Source: Pseudomonas sp. ICMP22404 (lineage in GTDB: Bacteria > Pseudomonadota > Gammaproteobacteria > Pseudomonadales > Pseudomonadaceae). From it: a stretch of DNA of 64,000 bases. Location: positions 186,001 through 250,000 of the forward strand of contig NZ_VCNG01000006.1 in assembly GCF_006227205.1 (NCBI RefSeq). The letters run 5' to 3'. Of this stretch, positions 19,243 through 28,641 are shown one piece after another (within the stretch, counting starts at the first letter, position 1; the number at the start of each line of letters is the position of its first letter). Under the pieces are notes generated by a model. It was given only the letters and a program-made list of their open reading frames with translations. It ran no database searches and was not told the origin of the DNA. The position numbers and the translations under genes were made by a program.

Positions 19243-20550
19243 CTATTTTTCCGCCAGCAATGCCTTCCTCCCGGCCTTTTCGTGCTTCATCGCGGCGATT
19301 TCACGCTCGCAGGCTTCGACATCGAATGAGTTGTCCCACTTGGCAATGGCGATGGTGCCGATGCCATTGCCAATCAGGTTGGTCACGGCCCGCGCTTCGT
19401 TGAGGAACCGGTCGATGCCCAGGAGCAATACCAGGCCCACCAGGGGAATGGAGTGGATGGTCGTGAGCGTTGCGGCCAGCGTCACAAACCCCGCACCCGC
19501 CACGCCAGCCGAGCCTTTCGAGGTCAGTAGGAATACACCCAGCAGAATCATCTGATCCACGAAGGTCAATGGCGTGTTGGTTGCCTGGGCGATGAAGATG
19601 GCGGCCATGGTGAGATAGATGCAGGTGCCGTCGGCATTGAAGGTGTAGCCGGTAGGCAACACCATGCCCACCACCGATTTTTTGCAGCCAAGCTTTTCCA
19701 GCTTCACCATCATTCGTGGCAACACGGCTTCGGTTGAGCAGGTGCCAAGCGTGATGAGAATTTCATCCTTGAAATAGCGCAGGAACTGCATCAGAGGCAT
19801 CCCCGACCATCGGGCCACTGCACCCAGGACGACCACGATGAAAATCAGGGTGGTGATGTAGAGCGCCAGCAACAACTGGCCCAGTGAAAGCAGGGTACCG
19901 ATTCCATATTTGCCGATGGTGAACGCCATGCCGGCACCGGCACCGATCGGGGCCAGGCGCATGACCATTGCGACGACCTTGAACAGGCCCTGCAGGAACA
20001 GATCGATGGTGTTGATCAGCGGCTTGCTGGTTTCGCCCATTTGAACCAGGGCTACACCCATCAATACTGAAAGCAGGATGACCTGAAGCATGACGCCATT
20101 GGAGAATGCGCCCATGAAGGTCTGGGGGATGATATTGAGAAAAAACTCGATGATGCCGCCTTGCTCACTGGCGGCCTGGCTGTACTTGTTGATGGCACTG
20201 GCATCAAGCGCGTTGGCATTGATGTTCATCCCTACACCAGGCTTGACGATGTTGACCACGATCAGGCCGATGACTAGAGCGATGGTTGAAAGAATCTCGA
20301 AATAGATCAGCGCTTTTACGCCAATACGCCCGACCTCTTTGATACTGCCCATCTTCGCGATGCCTACGACGACCGTACCGAAAATAATCGGCGCCAAGAG
20401 CATCTTGATCAGTTTGATGAAGCCATCGGCAAAGGGCTGGAGCTTGGCACCGATATCAGGCACGAAGTAGCCGATTGCTGCACCGATTACGATGCCGATC
20501 AGCACTTGCACATACAGCTGGCCGTACCAGCGGGACTTGGAAGTTTCCAC
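19243..20550 (-). CDS. dctA: C4-dicarboxylate/H+ symporter DctA
   Basis: This 435-residue inner-membrane transporter of the dicarboxylate/amino acid:cation symporter family has the expected length. Visible signatures are the N-terminal YGQLYVQVLIGIVIGA, the serine-rich reentrant region TCSTEAVLPRMMVKLEKLG, and VLPTGYTFNADGTCIYL. It imports succinate, fumarate, malate and related C4 acids. Its position just downstream of the D-tartrate dehydratase gene on the same strand (about 100 bp apart) suggests that this copy also imports tartrate, whose dehydration yields oxaloacetate. A second, general dctA elsewhere in the genome is likely. Confidence 0.92.
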   Translation of the reverse strand: METSKSRWYGQLYVQVLIGIVIGAAIGYFVPDIGAKLQPFADGFIKLIKMLLAPIIFGTVVVGIAKMGSIKEVGRIGVKALIYFEILSTIALVIGLIVVNIVKPGVGMNINANALDASAINKYSQAASEQGGIIEFFLNIIPQTFMGAFSNGVMLQVILLSVLMGVALVQMGETSKPLINTIDLFLQGLFKVVAMVMRLAPIGAGAGMAFTIGKYGIGTLLSLGQLLLALYITTLIFIVVVLGAVARWSGMPLMQFLRYFKDEILITLGTCSTEAVLPRMMVKLEKLGCKKSVVGMVLPTGYTFNADGTCIYLTMAAIFIAQATNTPLTFVDQMILLGVFLLTSKGSAGVAGAGFVTLAATLTTIHSIPLVGLVLLLGIDRFLNEARAVTNLIGNGIGTIAIAKWDNSFDVEACEREIAAMKHEKAGRKALLAEK

Positions 20551-20616
20551 GGAAGCACCTCATTTTATTGTTGTGATGGGCATGTGGCGTGGCGTCGGTG
20601 GGTACGCCAGAGTGTC

Positions 20617-20639
20617 GCGGCCTCGTTCAACAAGGCCGC
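20617..20639 (-). terminator. Stem-loop between tarD and dctA
   Basis: GCGGCCT (20617-20623) pairs with AGGCCGC (20633-20639) around a 9-nt loop, in the 101-bp gap downstream of tarD on the minus strand. It may partially uncouple dctA from tarD transcription. Confidence 0.4.
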
Positions 20640-20651
20640 AGATCAGGGGGA

Positions 20652-21821
20652 TCAGCCTTCGCCCAACTTGCGCATGACGGCATACAGGGCAGACTTGGCT
20701 TCGAAGCCAACCCCTGGAATGTCCGGCAGGCCTACGTAGCCATTCTCGACACGGATGCCGTCAGCGAAGCCGCCGAAAGGCTGAAATACATCAGGGTACG
20801 ATTCGTTGCCGCCCAGGTGCAGGCCGGCGGCGATGTTCAGGGACATCTGATGACCGCCGTGAGGAACCACGCGGCGCGAAGACCAGCCCATTTCCTCCAT
20901 CACCTTCAGGGTGCGCATGTACTCCACAAGCCCGTAGGACAGCGCGCAATCGAACTGCAGGTAGTCGCGATCAGGGCGCATGCCGCCATGGCGCAGAAGA
21001 TTGCGGGCATCCTGGTGGGAGAACAGGTTCTCCCCGGTCGCCATTGGCAGTTCATAGTGATTGGCAAGCTCGGCCTGGAGCGCATAGTCCAGCGGATCGC
21101 CAACCTCTTCGTACCAGAAGAGGTTGTACTTCTTGATGGCTTCAGCGTACGCAATACCGGTCTGAAGATCGAAACGACCGTTGGCATCGACCGCCAGGCG
21201 ACGACCATCGCCGACCACTTCAAGTACTGCTTCGATACGACGAATATCTTCGTCCAGCGGCACCGCGCCAATCTTCATCTTGACGACGTCGTAGCCACGG
21301 TCCAGATAGCTCTGCATTTCTGCCTTGAGTTTGGTTTGATCCTTGCCAGGGTAGTAGTAGCCGCCCGCTGCGTAGACCCAGACTTTGTCATCTGCCACGC
21401 CGCCACGGTAACGGTCGGCCAGCAGGCGATACAGCGGTTTGCCTTCAATCTTGGCGACGGCGTCCCATACCGCCATGTCGAGGGTGCCGACGGCGACCGA
21501 GCGCTCACCGTGTCCCCCTGGTTTTTCGTTGGTCATCAGGGTTTTCCAGATGGCAAACGGGTCCAGGTTGTTGTTTTCATGGTCGACGAGCGTATCGGGA
21601 TCCGCCTCGGTGACACGTGCCAGGAAGCGATCACGCATCAGTGCGCCTTGACCATAGCGGCCGTTGGAGTTGAAGCCGTAGCCAATGACGGGCTTGCCGT
21701 CGCGAATCACATCTGTGATGACAGCGACGACCGAGCAGGTCATTTTGGAGAAGTCGATGTAGGCGTTGGCAATCGGAGAGGCAATGGAAACTGTTTGTTC
21801 ACGGATGTCGACGATACGCAT
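20652..21821 (-). CDS. tarD: D-tartrate dehydratase (mandelate racemase/enolase superfamily)
   Basis: The protein has 389 residues. The whole chain resembles the characterised Bradyrhizobium D-tartrate dehydratase: an N-terminal cap (SPIANAYIDFSKMTCSVVAV, NEKPGGHGERSVAVGT) and a barrel carrying the MR-group residues. The KxK pair is in VVKMKIG, metal ligands are in AVDANGRFD, WYEEVGDP and ATGENLFS, and the catalytic histidine is in VPHGGHQMSLNIAAG. The reaction is D-tartrate to oxaloacetate plus water, in the cytoplasm. It is divergent from a LysR gene and followed by dctA, making a compact tartrate-use unit. Confidence 0.88.
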   Translation of the reverse strand: MRIVDIREQTVSIASPIANAYIDFSKMTCSVVAVITDVIRDGKPVIGYGFNSNGRYGQGALMRDRFLARVTEADPDTLVDHENNNLDPFAIWKTLMTNEKPGGHGERSVAVGTLDMAVWDAVAKIEGKPLYRLLADRYRGGVADDKVWVYAAGGYYYPGKDQTKLKAEMQSYLDRGYDVVKMKIGAVPLDEDIRRIEAVLEVVGDGRRLAVDANGRFDLQTGIAYAEAIKKYNLFWYEEVGDPLDYALQAELANHYELPMATGENLFSHQDARNLLRHGGMRPDRDYLQFDCALSYGLVEYMRTLKVMEEMGWSSRRVVPHGGHQMSLNIAAGLHLGGNESYPDVFQPFGGFADGIRVENGYVGLPDIPGVGFEAKSALYAVMRKLGEG

Positions 21822-21921
21822 GACGGGTCCCTCTTGTTGTGTGTGAGGCCACGTTATGCTTTGCGACGTTACCCGCCCAATGCTATTAATGCCGCACCCT
21901 ATGCACAGGAGGCATGGCCCC

Positions 21922-22794
21922 TTGGAACTCGTCTGGCTCGAAGATCTTTCAGCACTGGCGGAGTACGGCAGCTTTGTCCGCGCGGCTGAAGCACGCCATG
22001 TGACTCAGCCGGCCTTTAGTCGCAGAGTCCGTTCGCTGGAGAATTGGATGGGGGTGGAGTTGTTCGTGCGCACGCCACAAGGCGCCACCTTGACCGAGGC
22101 AGGCCGGCAGATTTTGCCCAGCGCTCAGGAAGCGGCCAGGCAGCTGTATCGAATGCGCAACGAGGCGCAAGAGGTCGCTGGCATGGCAGCTAGGTCGCTG
22201 CAATTCGCGGCCACTCACTCGCTGTCATTTACCTTTTTCCCCAAGTGGCTTCGAAGCTCAGAAAATGGCGCCCCAATTGAGGCCGTGAAGCTGCACTCAG
22301 ACAGCATGGCTGCCTGTGAGCAGATGCTGATACATGGTCAGGTTCAGTTTCTGCTCTGCCATCGCCATCCGGACGTTCCGCCTTTACTGGCGCCTGACCA
22401 GTTCATCAGCAAGAAGGTCGGTGAGGACGTTCTCGTGCCTCTCGCGAGTGCTTCCACTCACTTCGGTACCTCGCCTGCGACGTTGCCATACCTCGCTTAC
22501 ACCCATGAGTCCGGACTGGGGCGCATCGTCGCCCACAGACTGCGTGGCAAGGAAGACTACCTTCACCTCAAGCCACTTTTCAGCAGTCATCTTGCAGCGG
22601 TACTCATGTCCATGGCCCTGGAAAGCAAAGGTGTGGCGTGGTTGCCCAAGAGCCTCACCGAGCAGGAAGTCCTGGATGGGCGCTTGGTCAGAGCGCTCGA
22701 CGAAAGTTGGGATATCCCCCTGGAAATTCATCTGACCCGCCCAAAAGCAGTGCTCAGCCAGGCTGCCGAAGATTTCTGGGAGAAAGGCGGGTAG
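21922..22794 (+). CDS. LysR-family regulator of the tartrate genes
   Basis: The protein has 290 residues. A TTG start at 21922 is preferred because a perfect AGGAGG (21907-21912) lies 9 nt upstream and the protein then begins with the typical ELVWLEDLSALAEYGSFVRA. Upstream ATG codons give an unlikely 16-22 residue extension. The HTH is RHVTQPAFSRRVRSLE. It is divergent from tarD with 100 bp between start codons, which would contain the shared LysR operator. It likely activates tarD-dctA in response to tartrate. Confidence 0.87.
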   Translation: MELVWLEDLSALAEYGSFVRAAEARHVTQPAFSRRVRSLENWMGVELFVRTPQGATLTEAGRQILPSAQEAARQLYRMRNEAQEVAGMAARSLQFAATHSLSFTFFPKWLRSSENGAPIEAVKLHSDSMAACEQMLIHGQVQFLLCHRHPDVPPLLAPDQFISKKVGEDVLVPLASASTHFGTSPATLPYLAYTHESGLGRIVAHRLRGKEDYLHLKPLFSSHLAAVLMSMALESKGVAWLPKSLTEQEVLDGRLVRALDESWDIPLEIHLTRPKAVLSQAAEDFWEKGG

Positions 22795-22843
22795 GGATCC
22801 GCAGCCTTCCAGATGAAGCGTTGCGCTGCTGGTATGGGTTCAG

Positions 22844-22945
22844 AGACTATCCGGATCCCCGAAGAACATTTTGACAGGGTTCTGGAACGGGGTTTTGAGC
22901 TTGAGAAAAATGTTGATATGCCCCCAGTCTTGCCCCCATTCACAT
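22844..22945. repeat. Dispersed repeat copy A (LysR-tail-like sequence plus TGGGGGCA tandem)
   Basis: This segment is about 75% identical to 46718-46818. Read on the minus strand it ends in codons for MFFGDPDSL and a stop, like the C-terminus of the LysR gene at 63007. It also carries two TGGGGGCA units exactly 12 nt apart (TGGGGGCAagacTGGGGGCA). The frame between the two parts is not conserved between copies, so it is not an intact gene. A scar or attachment region of a mobile element is a possible origin. Confidence 0.6.
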
Positions 22946-23114
22946 CGGGTGTGCGAGTGATCGCGAATGGCGATCACCGACGGACTCCAGTGCGGCAGTG
23001 GCTGTTATTCAGTGCGCCTCGGTATGCTGGTCTCGATAGGCTGGTTGGACCCAGAACCTCCCTCTTCAATTGGCCGCCGGGGCCACTACAGCTTCTGCTC
23101 AGCGATTCAAAATA

Positions 23115-23141
23115 GAGGGCTGTCTCTTTGTTACAGCCCTC
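23115..23141 (-). terminator. Terminator after the permease gene
   Basis: GAGGGCTGT (23115-23123) pairs perfectly with ACAGCCCTC (23133-23141). Read on the minus strand it follows the permease stop by about 27 nt and leads into a T-rich stretch. Confidence 0.6.
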
Positions 23142-23167
23142 CAGCGCAGAGGCCCCGTTAGAGCGGC

Positions 23168-24583
23168 TCAACCGAATTGACTTGCCGACTCAACTGCGGT
23201 TTCAGGCTTGCTCCTACGTGTTAGCTGATAAGCAATTGCCAGCCATATGAACCACCCCGGCATGACCAACAGGGCAACGCGGGTGTCAGGTCTTAATGCC
23301 AGCAGGCAGAGAACGAAGCCCAGAAAAGCCATTGAGAACCATGCCATTGGGACGCCGCCTGGCATCTTGTACGCAGATTTGGCATGAAGCTCAGGACGCT
23401 TTTTGCGGTAGGCAATGTAAGACGCGAGAATGGTCGACCAAGTGAAGATCACCAGAATCGCAGACACGGTGGAAACGATGGTGAATGCCGTCATGACTTC
23501 CGGAACGATGAACAGCACGAGCACACCCAGCAGCATCAATAGTGTAGTGAAGGCCAGGCTCAGCAGAGGCACGCTGTTGCCCGATAGACGCCGAAAAATA
23601 CCCGGAGCGTTGTCTTGATTCGCCAACCCGAACAGCATGCGGCTCGATGAAAATACGCCACTGTTGGCCGATGAGGCCGCCGAGGTCAGGACCACGAAGT
23701 TGACGATACCGGCCGCGGCGGGGAACCCGGCGACGAGGAACAGTTCGACAAAAGGGCTTTTGACGGGGGAAACCTGTTGCCACGATGTCACGGCAATAAT
23801 GCAGCTCAGCGCGAGGACGTAGAACAGGATGATCCGCAGCGGAATCGAGTTGATGGCTTTGGGCAGAGTCTTCTCCGGCGAGCGGGTTTCAGCGGCGGCG
23901 GTGCCGATCAACTCGGTGCCGGCGAAGGAGAAGATCGCCATTTGAAATCCGGCGAAGAAGCCAAGCAAGCCGTTAGGGAAAGCCGCCTGTTTGTCCACCA
24001 GGTGACTCAGAGATGCGGTGACGCCACTGGGGGAGACGAAGGAGCTGGCAATCAGCACGGTGCTGACGCCGATCAGGGTCACGACGGCAATGATCTTGAT
24101 GATCGCAAACCAGAACTCCACCTCACCGAACAGCCTGACCGTGAGCACATTCAATGCGAACAGTGTCGCCAGCATGCCGACGGCGGGTATCCACGCCGGC
24201 ACATCAGGGAACCAGTACTGGAAGAATCCGCCGACCACGACGGCGTCGCCGATCACCGCTACGCTCCAGCTCAGCCAGTACGACCAGCCGAGAAAGAACG
24301 CCGCGCGCGGGCCGAGGTAGGCGCCGGCGAAGTCGGCAAAGGTTTTGAAGTTGAGGTTGGACAGGAGCATTTCGCCCATGGCACGCATGACGAAAAACAC
24401 GAACAGACCGATGATCATGTAGATGAGGATGATCGACGTCCCGGAGAGGGCGATGATCTTTCCGGAGCCCATGAACAGGCCGGTCCCGATGGCACCGCCC
24501 ATGGCCATTAACTGGATGTGACGATTGCTGAGCGTGCGCTGCAGCGCGGGCTGTTCAAGCAGCCCGGAAGGGTTCGATTTCAT
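23168..24583 (-). CDS. APC-family amino acid permease, CycA-like
   Basis: This 471-residue protein has about 12 membrane segments. It closely resembles D-serine/D-alanine/glycine permeases (CycA): RTLSNRHIQLMAMGGAIGTG at the N-terminus, then FAGTELIGTAAAETRSPEKT, LTSAASSANSGVFSSSRMLF and a YRKKRPELHAKSAYKMP loop. It imports small amino acids by proton symport. It is the last gene of a minus-strand set with a deacetylase gene and an ornithine-cyclodeaminase-like gene, so its substrate may be the amino acid handled by those enzymes. A hairpin in the 142-bp gap before it may weaken coupling. Confidence 0.87.
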   Translation of the reverse strand: MKSNPSGLLEQPALQRTLSNRHIQLMAMGGAIGTGLFMGSGKIIALSGTSIILIYMIIGLFVFFVMRAMGEMLLSNLNFKTFADFAGAYLGPRAAFFLGWSYWLSWSVAVIGDAVVVGGFFQYWFPDVPAWIPAVGMLATLFALNVLTVRLFGEVEFWFAIIKIIAVVTLIGVSTVLIASSFVSPSGVTASLSHLVDKQAAFPNGLLGFFAGFQMAIFSFAGTELIGTAAAETRSPEKTLPKAINSIPLRIILFYVLALSCIIAVTSWQQVSPVKSPFVELFLVAGFPAAAGIVNFVVLTSAASSANSGVFSSSRMLFGLANQDNAPGIFRRLSGNSVPLLSLAFTTLLMLLGVLVLFIVPEVMTAFTIVSTVSAILVIFTWSTILASYIAYRKKRPELHAKSAYKMPGGVPMAWFSMAFLGFVLCLLALRPDTRVALLVMPGWFIWLAIAYQLTRRSKPETAVESASQFG

Positions 24584-24692
24584 TACAAAACCTCTTGATT
24601 TTATGTTTTTGAGTTTTGGCAGAAAGTAGGTGTCGAGCGTTCTTGTTAGAGAGGCAACGGCTAATCAAGACGATGCCTGGAGGTTGAATGCC

Positions 24693-24712
24693 CCCTCGCC
24701 AAGTGGCGAGGG
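24693..24712 (-). terminator. Hairpin downstream of the ornithine cyclodeaminase gene
   Basis: CCCTCGCC (24693-24700) and GGCGAGGG (24705-24712) form a perfect 8-bp GC-rich stem with a 4-nt loop, between the cyclodeaminase stop and the permease start on the minus strand. Confidence 0.5.
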
Positions 24713-24725
24713 CGGCCATTACCGA

Positions 24726-25778
24726 TCAACTGACGGTGCGTAGACGCGAGGCTTTGGCCAGCGGCGGATCGAGGAGTTGGAAGAGATTTTTGATGTTGGC
24801 CGGCGTCGGGACCAGATGGACGCGCTGGCCGATGTGCTGTGCCTGAGCCAGGTCGTTGAGATAGCGCAATGACGAAAAGTCTTCCAAGGCAAAGCCCACC
24901 GAATCAAACACCGTCACCTGCACATCGTTTTCGCGTCCGGCCACTTCGCCTTGCACAATCCGGAAAAATTCGATTACCGGGGAATCGGCTTCCAGTTGCT
25001 GAATGTCGCCTTCAATGCGGGTTTGCGGCTCGAACTCGACGATGACCCGGGCGTTGCGCAGGATGTCGGCGTGCAGTTCGGTTTTACCCGGGCAGTCACC
25101 ACCGACCGCATTGATGTGCATGCCGGGCTCGATCATCTCGGGCGTCAGAATGGTTGCGTAGGCTTTGTCGGCGGTGACTGTGGTGACGATGTCCGCGCCC
25201 TTGACCGCGTCCTTCACCGAGCTGGCCAGAATCACTTCGATGTCCGGGTACGCCGCGAGGTTGTGCTTCAGTTTGAGGGACGCTTCTTGATCGATATCGA
25301 AAATACGGATTTCGTTGATGCCCAACATTTCATGAAAGGCCAGCGCCTGAAATTCACTTTGGGCACCGTTGCCGATCAGGGCCATCGAGGTCGCACCGGG
25401 GCGAGCCAGTGATTGCGCGACCAACGCGGAGGTGGCTGCGGTGCGCACGGCGGTGGTCAAGGTGAGTTCGCTAAGCAGGGTGGGATAGCCACTCTGCACA
25501 TCCGCCAGAAGCCCAAAGGCCATGACCGTCAGTAAGTTTCGCTGGCCGTTGTTGGGGTGGCCGTTGACGTATTTGAACGAGTACTGCTGGCCATCGTCGG
25601 TCGGCATCAACTCGATCACGCCGTCTGTTGAGTGGTTGGCCGTGCGCGGTGATTTATCAAACTGCGCCCAGCGTGCGTAGTCGGCTTCGATGTAGCCCGC
25701 CATTTCGCGGATGGCGCGGCGGATACCGACTTGGGTGAACAGGCGTGCAGCATCATCGACATCTATGAAAAGTGTCAT
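24726..25778 (-). CDS. Ornithine cyclodeaminase / mu-crystallin family protein
   Basis: The protein has 350 residues from MTLFIDVDDAARLF; a longer in-frame start adds 36 residues without resemblance and overlaps the upstream gene. The Rossmann motif is ALIGNGAQSEFQALAF, with an NAVGGDCPGKTELHADILR segment typical of ornithine cyclodeaminases. The prototype reaction is L-ornithine to L-proline plus ammonia, but the family also includes imine or ketimine reductases and amino-acid dehydrogenases. The gene lies 49 bp downstream of an acetylpolyamine-type deacetylase. Release of an amine or amino acid by the deacetylase followed by conversion here is plausible. Confidence 0.85.
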   Translation of the reverse strand: MTLFIDVDDAARLFTQVGIRRAIREMAGYIEADYARWAQFDKSPRTANHSTDGVIELMPTDDGQQYSFKYVNGHPNNGQRNLLTVMAFGLLADVQSGYPTLLSELTLTTAVRTAATSALVAQSLARPGATSMALIGNGAQSEFQALAFHEMLGINEIRIFDIDQEASLKLKHNLAAYPDIEVILASSVKDAVKGADIVTTVTADKAYATILTPEMIEPGMHINAVGGDCPGKTELHADILRNARVIVEFEPQTRIEGDIQQLEADSPVIEFFRIVQGEVAGRENDVQVTVFDSVGFALEDFSSLRYLNDLAQAQHIGQRVHLVPTPANIKNLFQLLDPPLAKASRLRTVS

Positions 25779-25827
25779 GTTCTTATTCTCCGATCCAGAC
25801 ATTGAAAGGCTGTAGAGCGCGGGTGGC

Positions 25828-26862
25828 TCAGCTGCGTTTGCTCTCGAAACCGTGCAGTACGTTGACGGCATTGATGCCGATTTCATCGACCATGTAGCCG
25901 CCCTCCATCACGAACAGCGTCGGGCAGCCGACGCTCGCGATCAGTTCTCCGATGCCAATGAAGTCATCACTTTCAAGCAGGAAGTGACTGATGGGATCGT
26001 CCTTGAACGTGTCGACTCCCAAGGAAATCACCAGCACTTGCGGCGAGAACTGCTGGAGTTTTTTGCAGGCGTGGAGCAGGGCGTTGCGGTAGCTCTCCCA
26101 GGTGGTGTTTTTCGGCAGGGGATAGTTGAGGTTGTAACCCTCGCCGACACCCGAGCCGACTTCGTGGCTGTAACCCGAGAAATACGGGTAGGACACCGTC
26201 GGTTCGCCGTGCAGCGACACAAACATGACGTCGCTGCGCTGATAAAAAATGTTCTGCGTGCCGTTGCCGTGATGGAAGTCGACGTCCAGCACCGCGACAC
26301 GTTTGGCGCCTTGGGTAATGGCCTGTTGCGCGGCAATGGCGGCGTTGTTGAGGTAGCAATAACCGCCCATGTATTCGCGCGCGGCGTGATGGCCAGGCGG
26401 GCGGCAAAGGGCGAAGGTACTGTCGTGGCCTTCATCGAGCAGGGCCAGGCCGGTAAGGGCGATATCGGCGCTGGTTTTCACGGCTTGCCAGGTCGTCGCG
26501 GTAATGGGTGAGCCGGCATCCATGGCATAGAAGCCGAGCTTGCCGTCGATGAACGTTGGCACCTCTTCGCCGGCCAGATCGCGCACTGGCCATACCAGCG
26601 GCAAGGCGTCGTGAGTGCGACCGGTTGCGCACCATTCGCTCCAGGCATTTTCCAGAAAACTGACGTAGCGCTCGCTGTGTGCGTTGACGTAACACGAGCG
26701 GTCAAAAGCGCGCGGTTCGATGATCTGACCAAGGCCGACCTGTTTGACGCGGTTGTGCACCGTGTCGGCCCGACTCGGCTGTTCGAAAGACGGTTTGAGC
26801 ACACCGTCTTTCAATTCGGTGCCGTGGTGCAACCGGTGGGAATCACTGAAAACTGTAAACAT
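25828..26862 (-). CDS. Acetylpolyamine amidohydrolase, HDAC fold (copy 1)
   Basis: The protein has 344 residues from MFTVFSDSHRLHHGTEL, an opening typical of Pseudomonas AphA/AphB enzymes. Active-site features are all present: paired histidines in CRPPGHHA, zinc ligands in AVLDVDFHHGNG and VVISLGVDTF, and the transition-state tyrosine in MEGGYMV. The bacterial family removes acetyl groups from acetylputrescine, acetylcadaverine or similar amides. It is first in a minus-strand set with the cyclodeaminase-like and permease genes and divergent from an Lrp-family regulator. A paralogue lies 5 kb away at 31730. Confidence 0.88.
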   Translation of the reverse strand: MFTVFSDSHRLHHGTELKDGVLKPSFEQPSRADTVHNRVKQVGLGQIIEPRAFDRSCYVNAHSERYVSFLENAWSEWCATGRTHDALPLVWPVRDLAGEEVPTFIDGKLGFYAMDAGSPITATTWQAVKTSADIALTGLALLDEGHDSTFALCRPPGHHAAREYMGGYCYLNNAAIAAQQAITQGAKRVAVLDVDFHHGNGTQNIFYQRSDVMFVSLHGEPTVSYPYFSGYSHEVGSGVGEGYNLNYPLPKNTTWESYRNALLHACKKLQQFSPQVLVISLGVDTFKDDPISHFLLESDDFIGIGELIASVGCPTLFVMEGGYMVDEIGINAVNVLHGFESKRS

Positions 26863-26981
26863 TCTGCGCATCCGTTAATGTAAGCCAGTGCAAATATTCT
26901 GTTCCGGCCGGGCTGCACTTTCTTTGCTTTGTTTTCGTGGTTCGGTGGATTATTCGGGAATTTTTACTCAGGAGTGGCGTC

Positions 26982-27482
26982 ATGCAGAAAAAAATATCCA
27001 AGCGCATCAGTCTCGATGAAACCGATCTGGCTATTCTTGAGTTGTTGCAGGAGGACGCGAACATTTCCAATGCCGAACTCAGTGAACGGCTGTCGTTGAG
27101 CCTTACTCCGTGCTGGCGGCGGCGCAAGCGAATGGAGGAGGCGGGCGTCATCAAGGGCTATCAAGCCAACCTTGATCGGCGAATGCTTGGGCTGGATATC
27201 ATGGCATTCGTGCACATTCGCTTTTCCACCCATGCCGATCACGCTCCGGACGCCTTCGAGGCAGTGATTGCGCAATTGCCAGAGGTATTGGCCTGCCACA
27301 AGATCACCGGAGATGCCGACTACGTACTTCAAGTGTTGGCCGAGGATCTTGATAGCTATAGCGACTTTATCGAGCAAGTGCTGAGGCGCCAGGTCGGTAT
27401 CGCGTCTATTCAGTCGAGTCTGGCTTTGCGCGAAATCAAAGCGGGTAGCCGTATGGCCATACCCAAATTGAGCAAGGATTGA
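26982..27482 (+). CDS. Lrp/AsnC-family regulator
   Basis: The protein has 166 residues from MQKKISKRISLDETDLAI. The HTH is in SNAELSERLSLSLTPCWRRR, and the C-terminal RAM domain contains ITGDADYVLQVLAEDLDSY. The start is placed after GGAG (26971-26974). Being divergent from the deacetylase gene with about 119 bp between starts, it is the likely amino-acid-responsive regulator of the deacetylase-cyclodeaminase-permease set. Confidence 0.9.
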   Translation: MQKKISKRISLDETDLAILELLQEDANISNAELSERLSLSLTPCWRRRKRMEEAGVIKGYQANLDRRMLGLDIMAFVHIRFSTHADHAPDAFEAVIAQLPEVLACHKITGDADYVLQVLAEDLDSYSDFIEQVLRRQVGIASIQSSLALREIKAGSRMAIPKLSKD

Positions 27483-27511
27483 ATATCGGATGTTCTGGGC
27501 TGAACAAGGCG

Positions 27512-28489
27512 CTAAAACCTTCCCGCCACGTCCGTCGTCATAAGCATCTGCTGGAAGCGCTCCAGAAAGACCGACTCGGCGCGGGTCATCTTTTGTTCGC
27601 GATTCCAGAGCAAATAGACGTTCACATCGCTGACGCCCTCCCAGGGCGGCAGGCGCCAGATTTCATCGGCTTGCACATCAGCGGCGACAATGTGTTCGGG
27701 CAGGCAGCCAATGCCATATCCGGCAGCGACCAATCGCAAGATTTCATCCAGGCTGGGCGAGGACGCAACAATGCGCCCGGTGAAACCTTGCTGATCCCTG
27801 AACACTGTGAGCGGCGATAAATTGCCGCCGATTTGGTCACTGGTGAAACTCACGAAATTTTCGCCTTGCAGGTCTGACAAGGTCAGGTTCTTGCGACCAA
27901 ACAGCCGATGGCGCTTCCCACAGAAAAACGCATATCGCTGTTCCAGCATCACCCGCTGTTCGAGGCGGGGCTGTGGTGTTCGGCACAGGCTCAAACCGAA
28001 AGACGCGGTCTTTTGAAGCAGCGCGCTGATCACATCCGAGCTGCGCAGCACATCAACTTCCAGTTCCACTTGAGGAAACTCATTGTGGAATTGCGCCAGG
28101 AATTCATCGTAGGTGCGAGACTGGATACGGCTGATGGTCAGCAGCCTGATTTTACCCGTGACCAACTCGGCAGGCGCATCCAGCGCCGGGCCTAAACGGG
28201 AGATCGTGCCGTAAATCTCCGCAGCGATCTGCATGACTTCCTCACCGGCCTTGGACAGCGTAATGCGAGGCCCGCGACGCACTACCAGCTCACTGGCAAG
28301 TTGCTCCTCCAGTCTTTTGAGCGCCTGACTGATTGCCGGTTGACTCAAGTGCAGACGGGCAGCGGCCCGGCTGATGCTGCCCTCCTGGCCGATAACCAGG
28401 AAGGTGCGCAACAGGTTCCAGTCCAGGCGATCATTGAGAAAACGCTTTGCTTCGGGGTCCCGCTGAAGACCAGACGATGAGGGAGTCAT
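27512..28489 (-). CDS. LysR-family regulator
   Basis: The protein has 325 residues. The HTH is in GSISRAAARLHLSQPAISQA, residues about 35-60, giving a slightly long N-terminus. A later start near RFLNDRLDWNLLRTFL cannot be excluded, but no better ATG is visible. An effector-binding domain follows. It is divergent from the MFS-aldolase-dehydrogenase-deacetylase set and is presumably its regulator. It is convergent with the Lrp gene, 29 bp apart. Confidence 0.88.
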   Translation of the reverse strand: MTPSSSGLQRDPEAKRFLNDRLDWNLLRTFLVIGQEGSISRAAARLHLSQPAISQALKRLEEQLASELVVRRGPRITLSKAGEEVMQIAAEIYGTISRLGPALDAPAELVTGKIRLLTISRIQSRTYDEFLAQFHNEFPQVELEVDVLRSSDVISALLQKTASFGLSLCRTPQPRLEQRVMLEQRYAFFCGKRHRLFGRKNLTLSDLQGENFVSFTSDQIGGNLSPLTVFRDQQGFTGRIVASSPSLDEILRLVAAGYGIGCLPEHIVAADVQADEIWRLPPWEGVSDVNVYLLWNREQKMTRAESVFLERFQQMLMTTDVAGRF

Positions 28490-28641
28490 TATTGCTCAGG
28501 CTTATACTCAAGTATTTAGATTAGAAGCTTTTCCTAGCATAGGGCTTGGCGCACCATCCAGCAATGCACCGTGAGAGTGCGATTTTCATGCTCAAGCATG
28601 ACCTATCTCCTGCCTATAACAATGATTCCCGGGAGCCTCAG

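Larger units (their letters stand above)
22795..23167. other. 373-bp gene-free stretch with repeat copy A
   Basis: No credible gene is seen here. The stretch contains repeat copy A (22844-22945), which also occurs at 46718-46818, and a terminator-like hairpin at its right end. The short frames present have no start context or resemblance to known proteins. Confidence 0.6.

Noticed and set aside
20589..21989. Plus-strand frame of 466 codons
   Set aside because: It is antisense to tarD and runs into the LysR start; no domain is recognised.
22813..23115. Plus-strand frame of 100 codons in the repeat A region
   Set aside because: It has no ribosome site, crosses the dispersed repeat and resembles no known protein.
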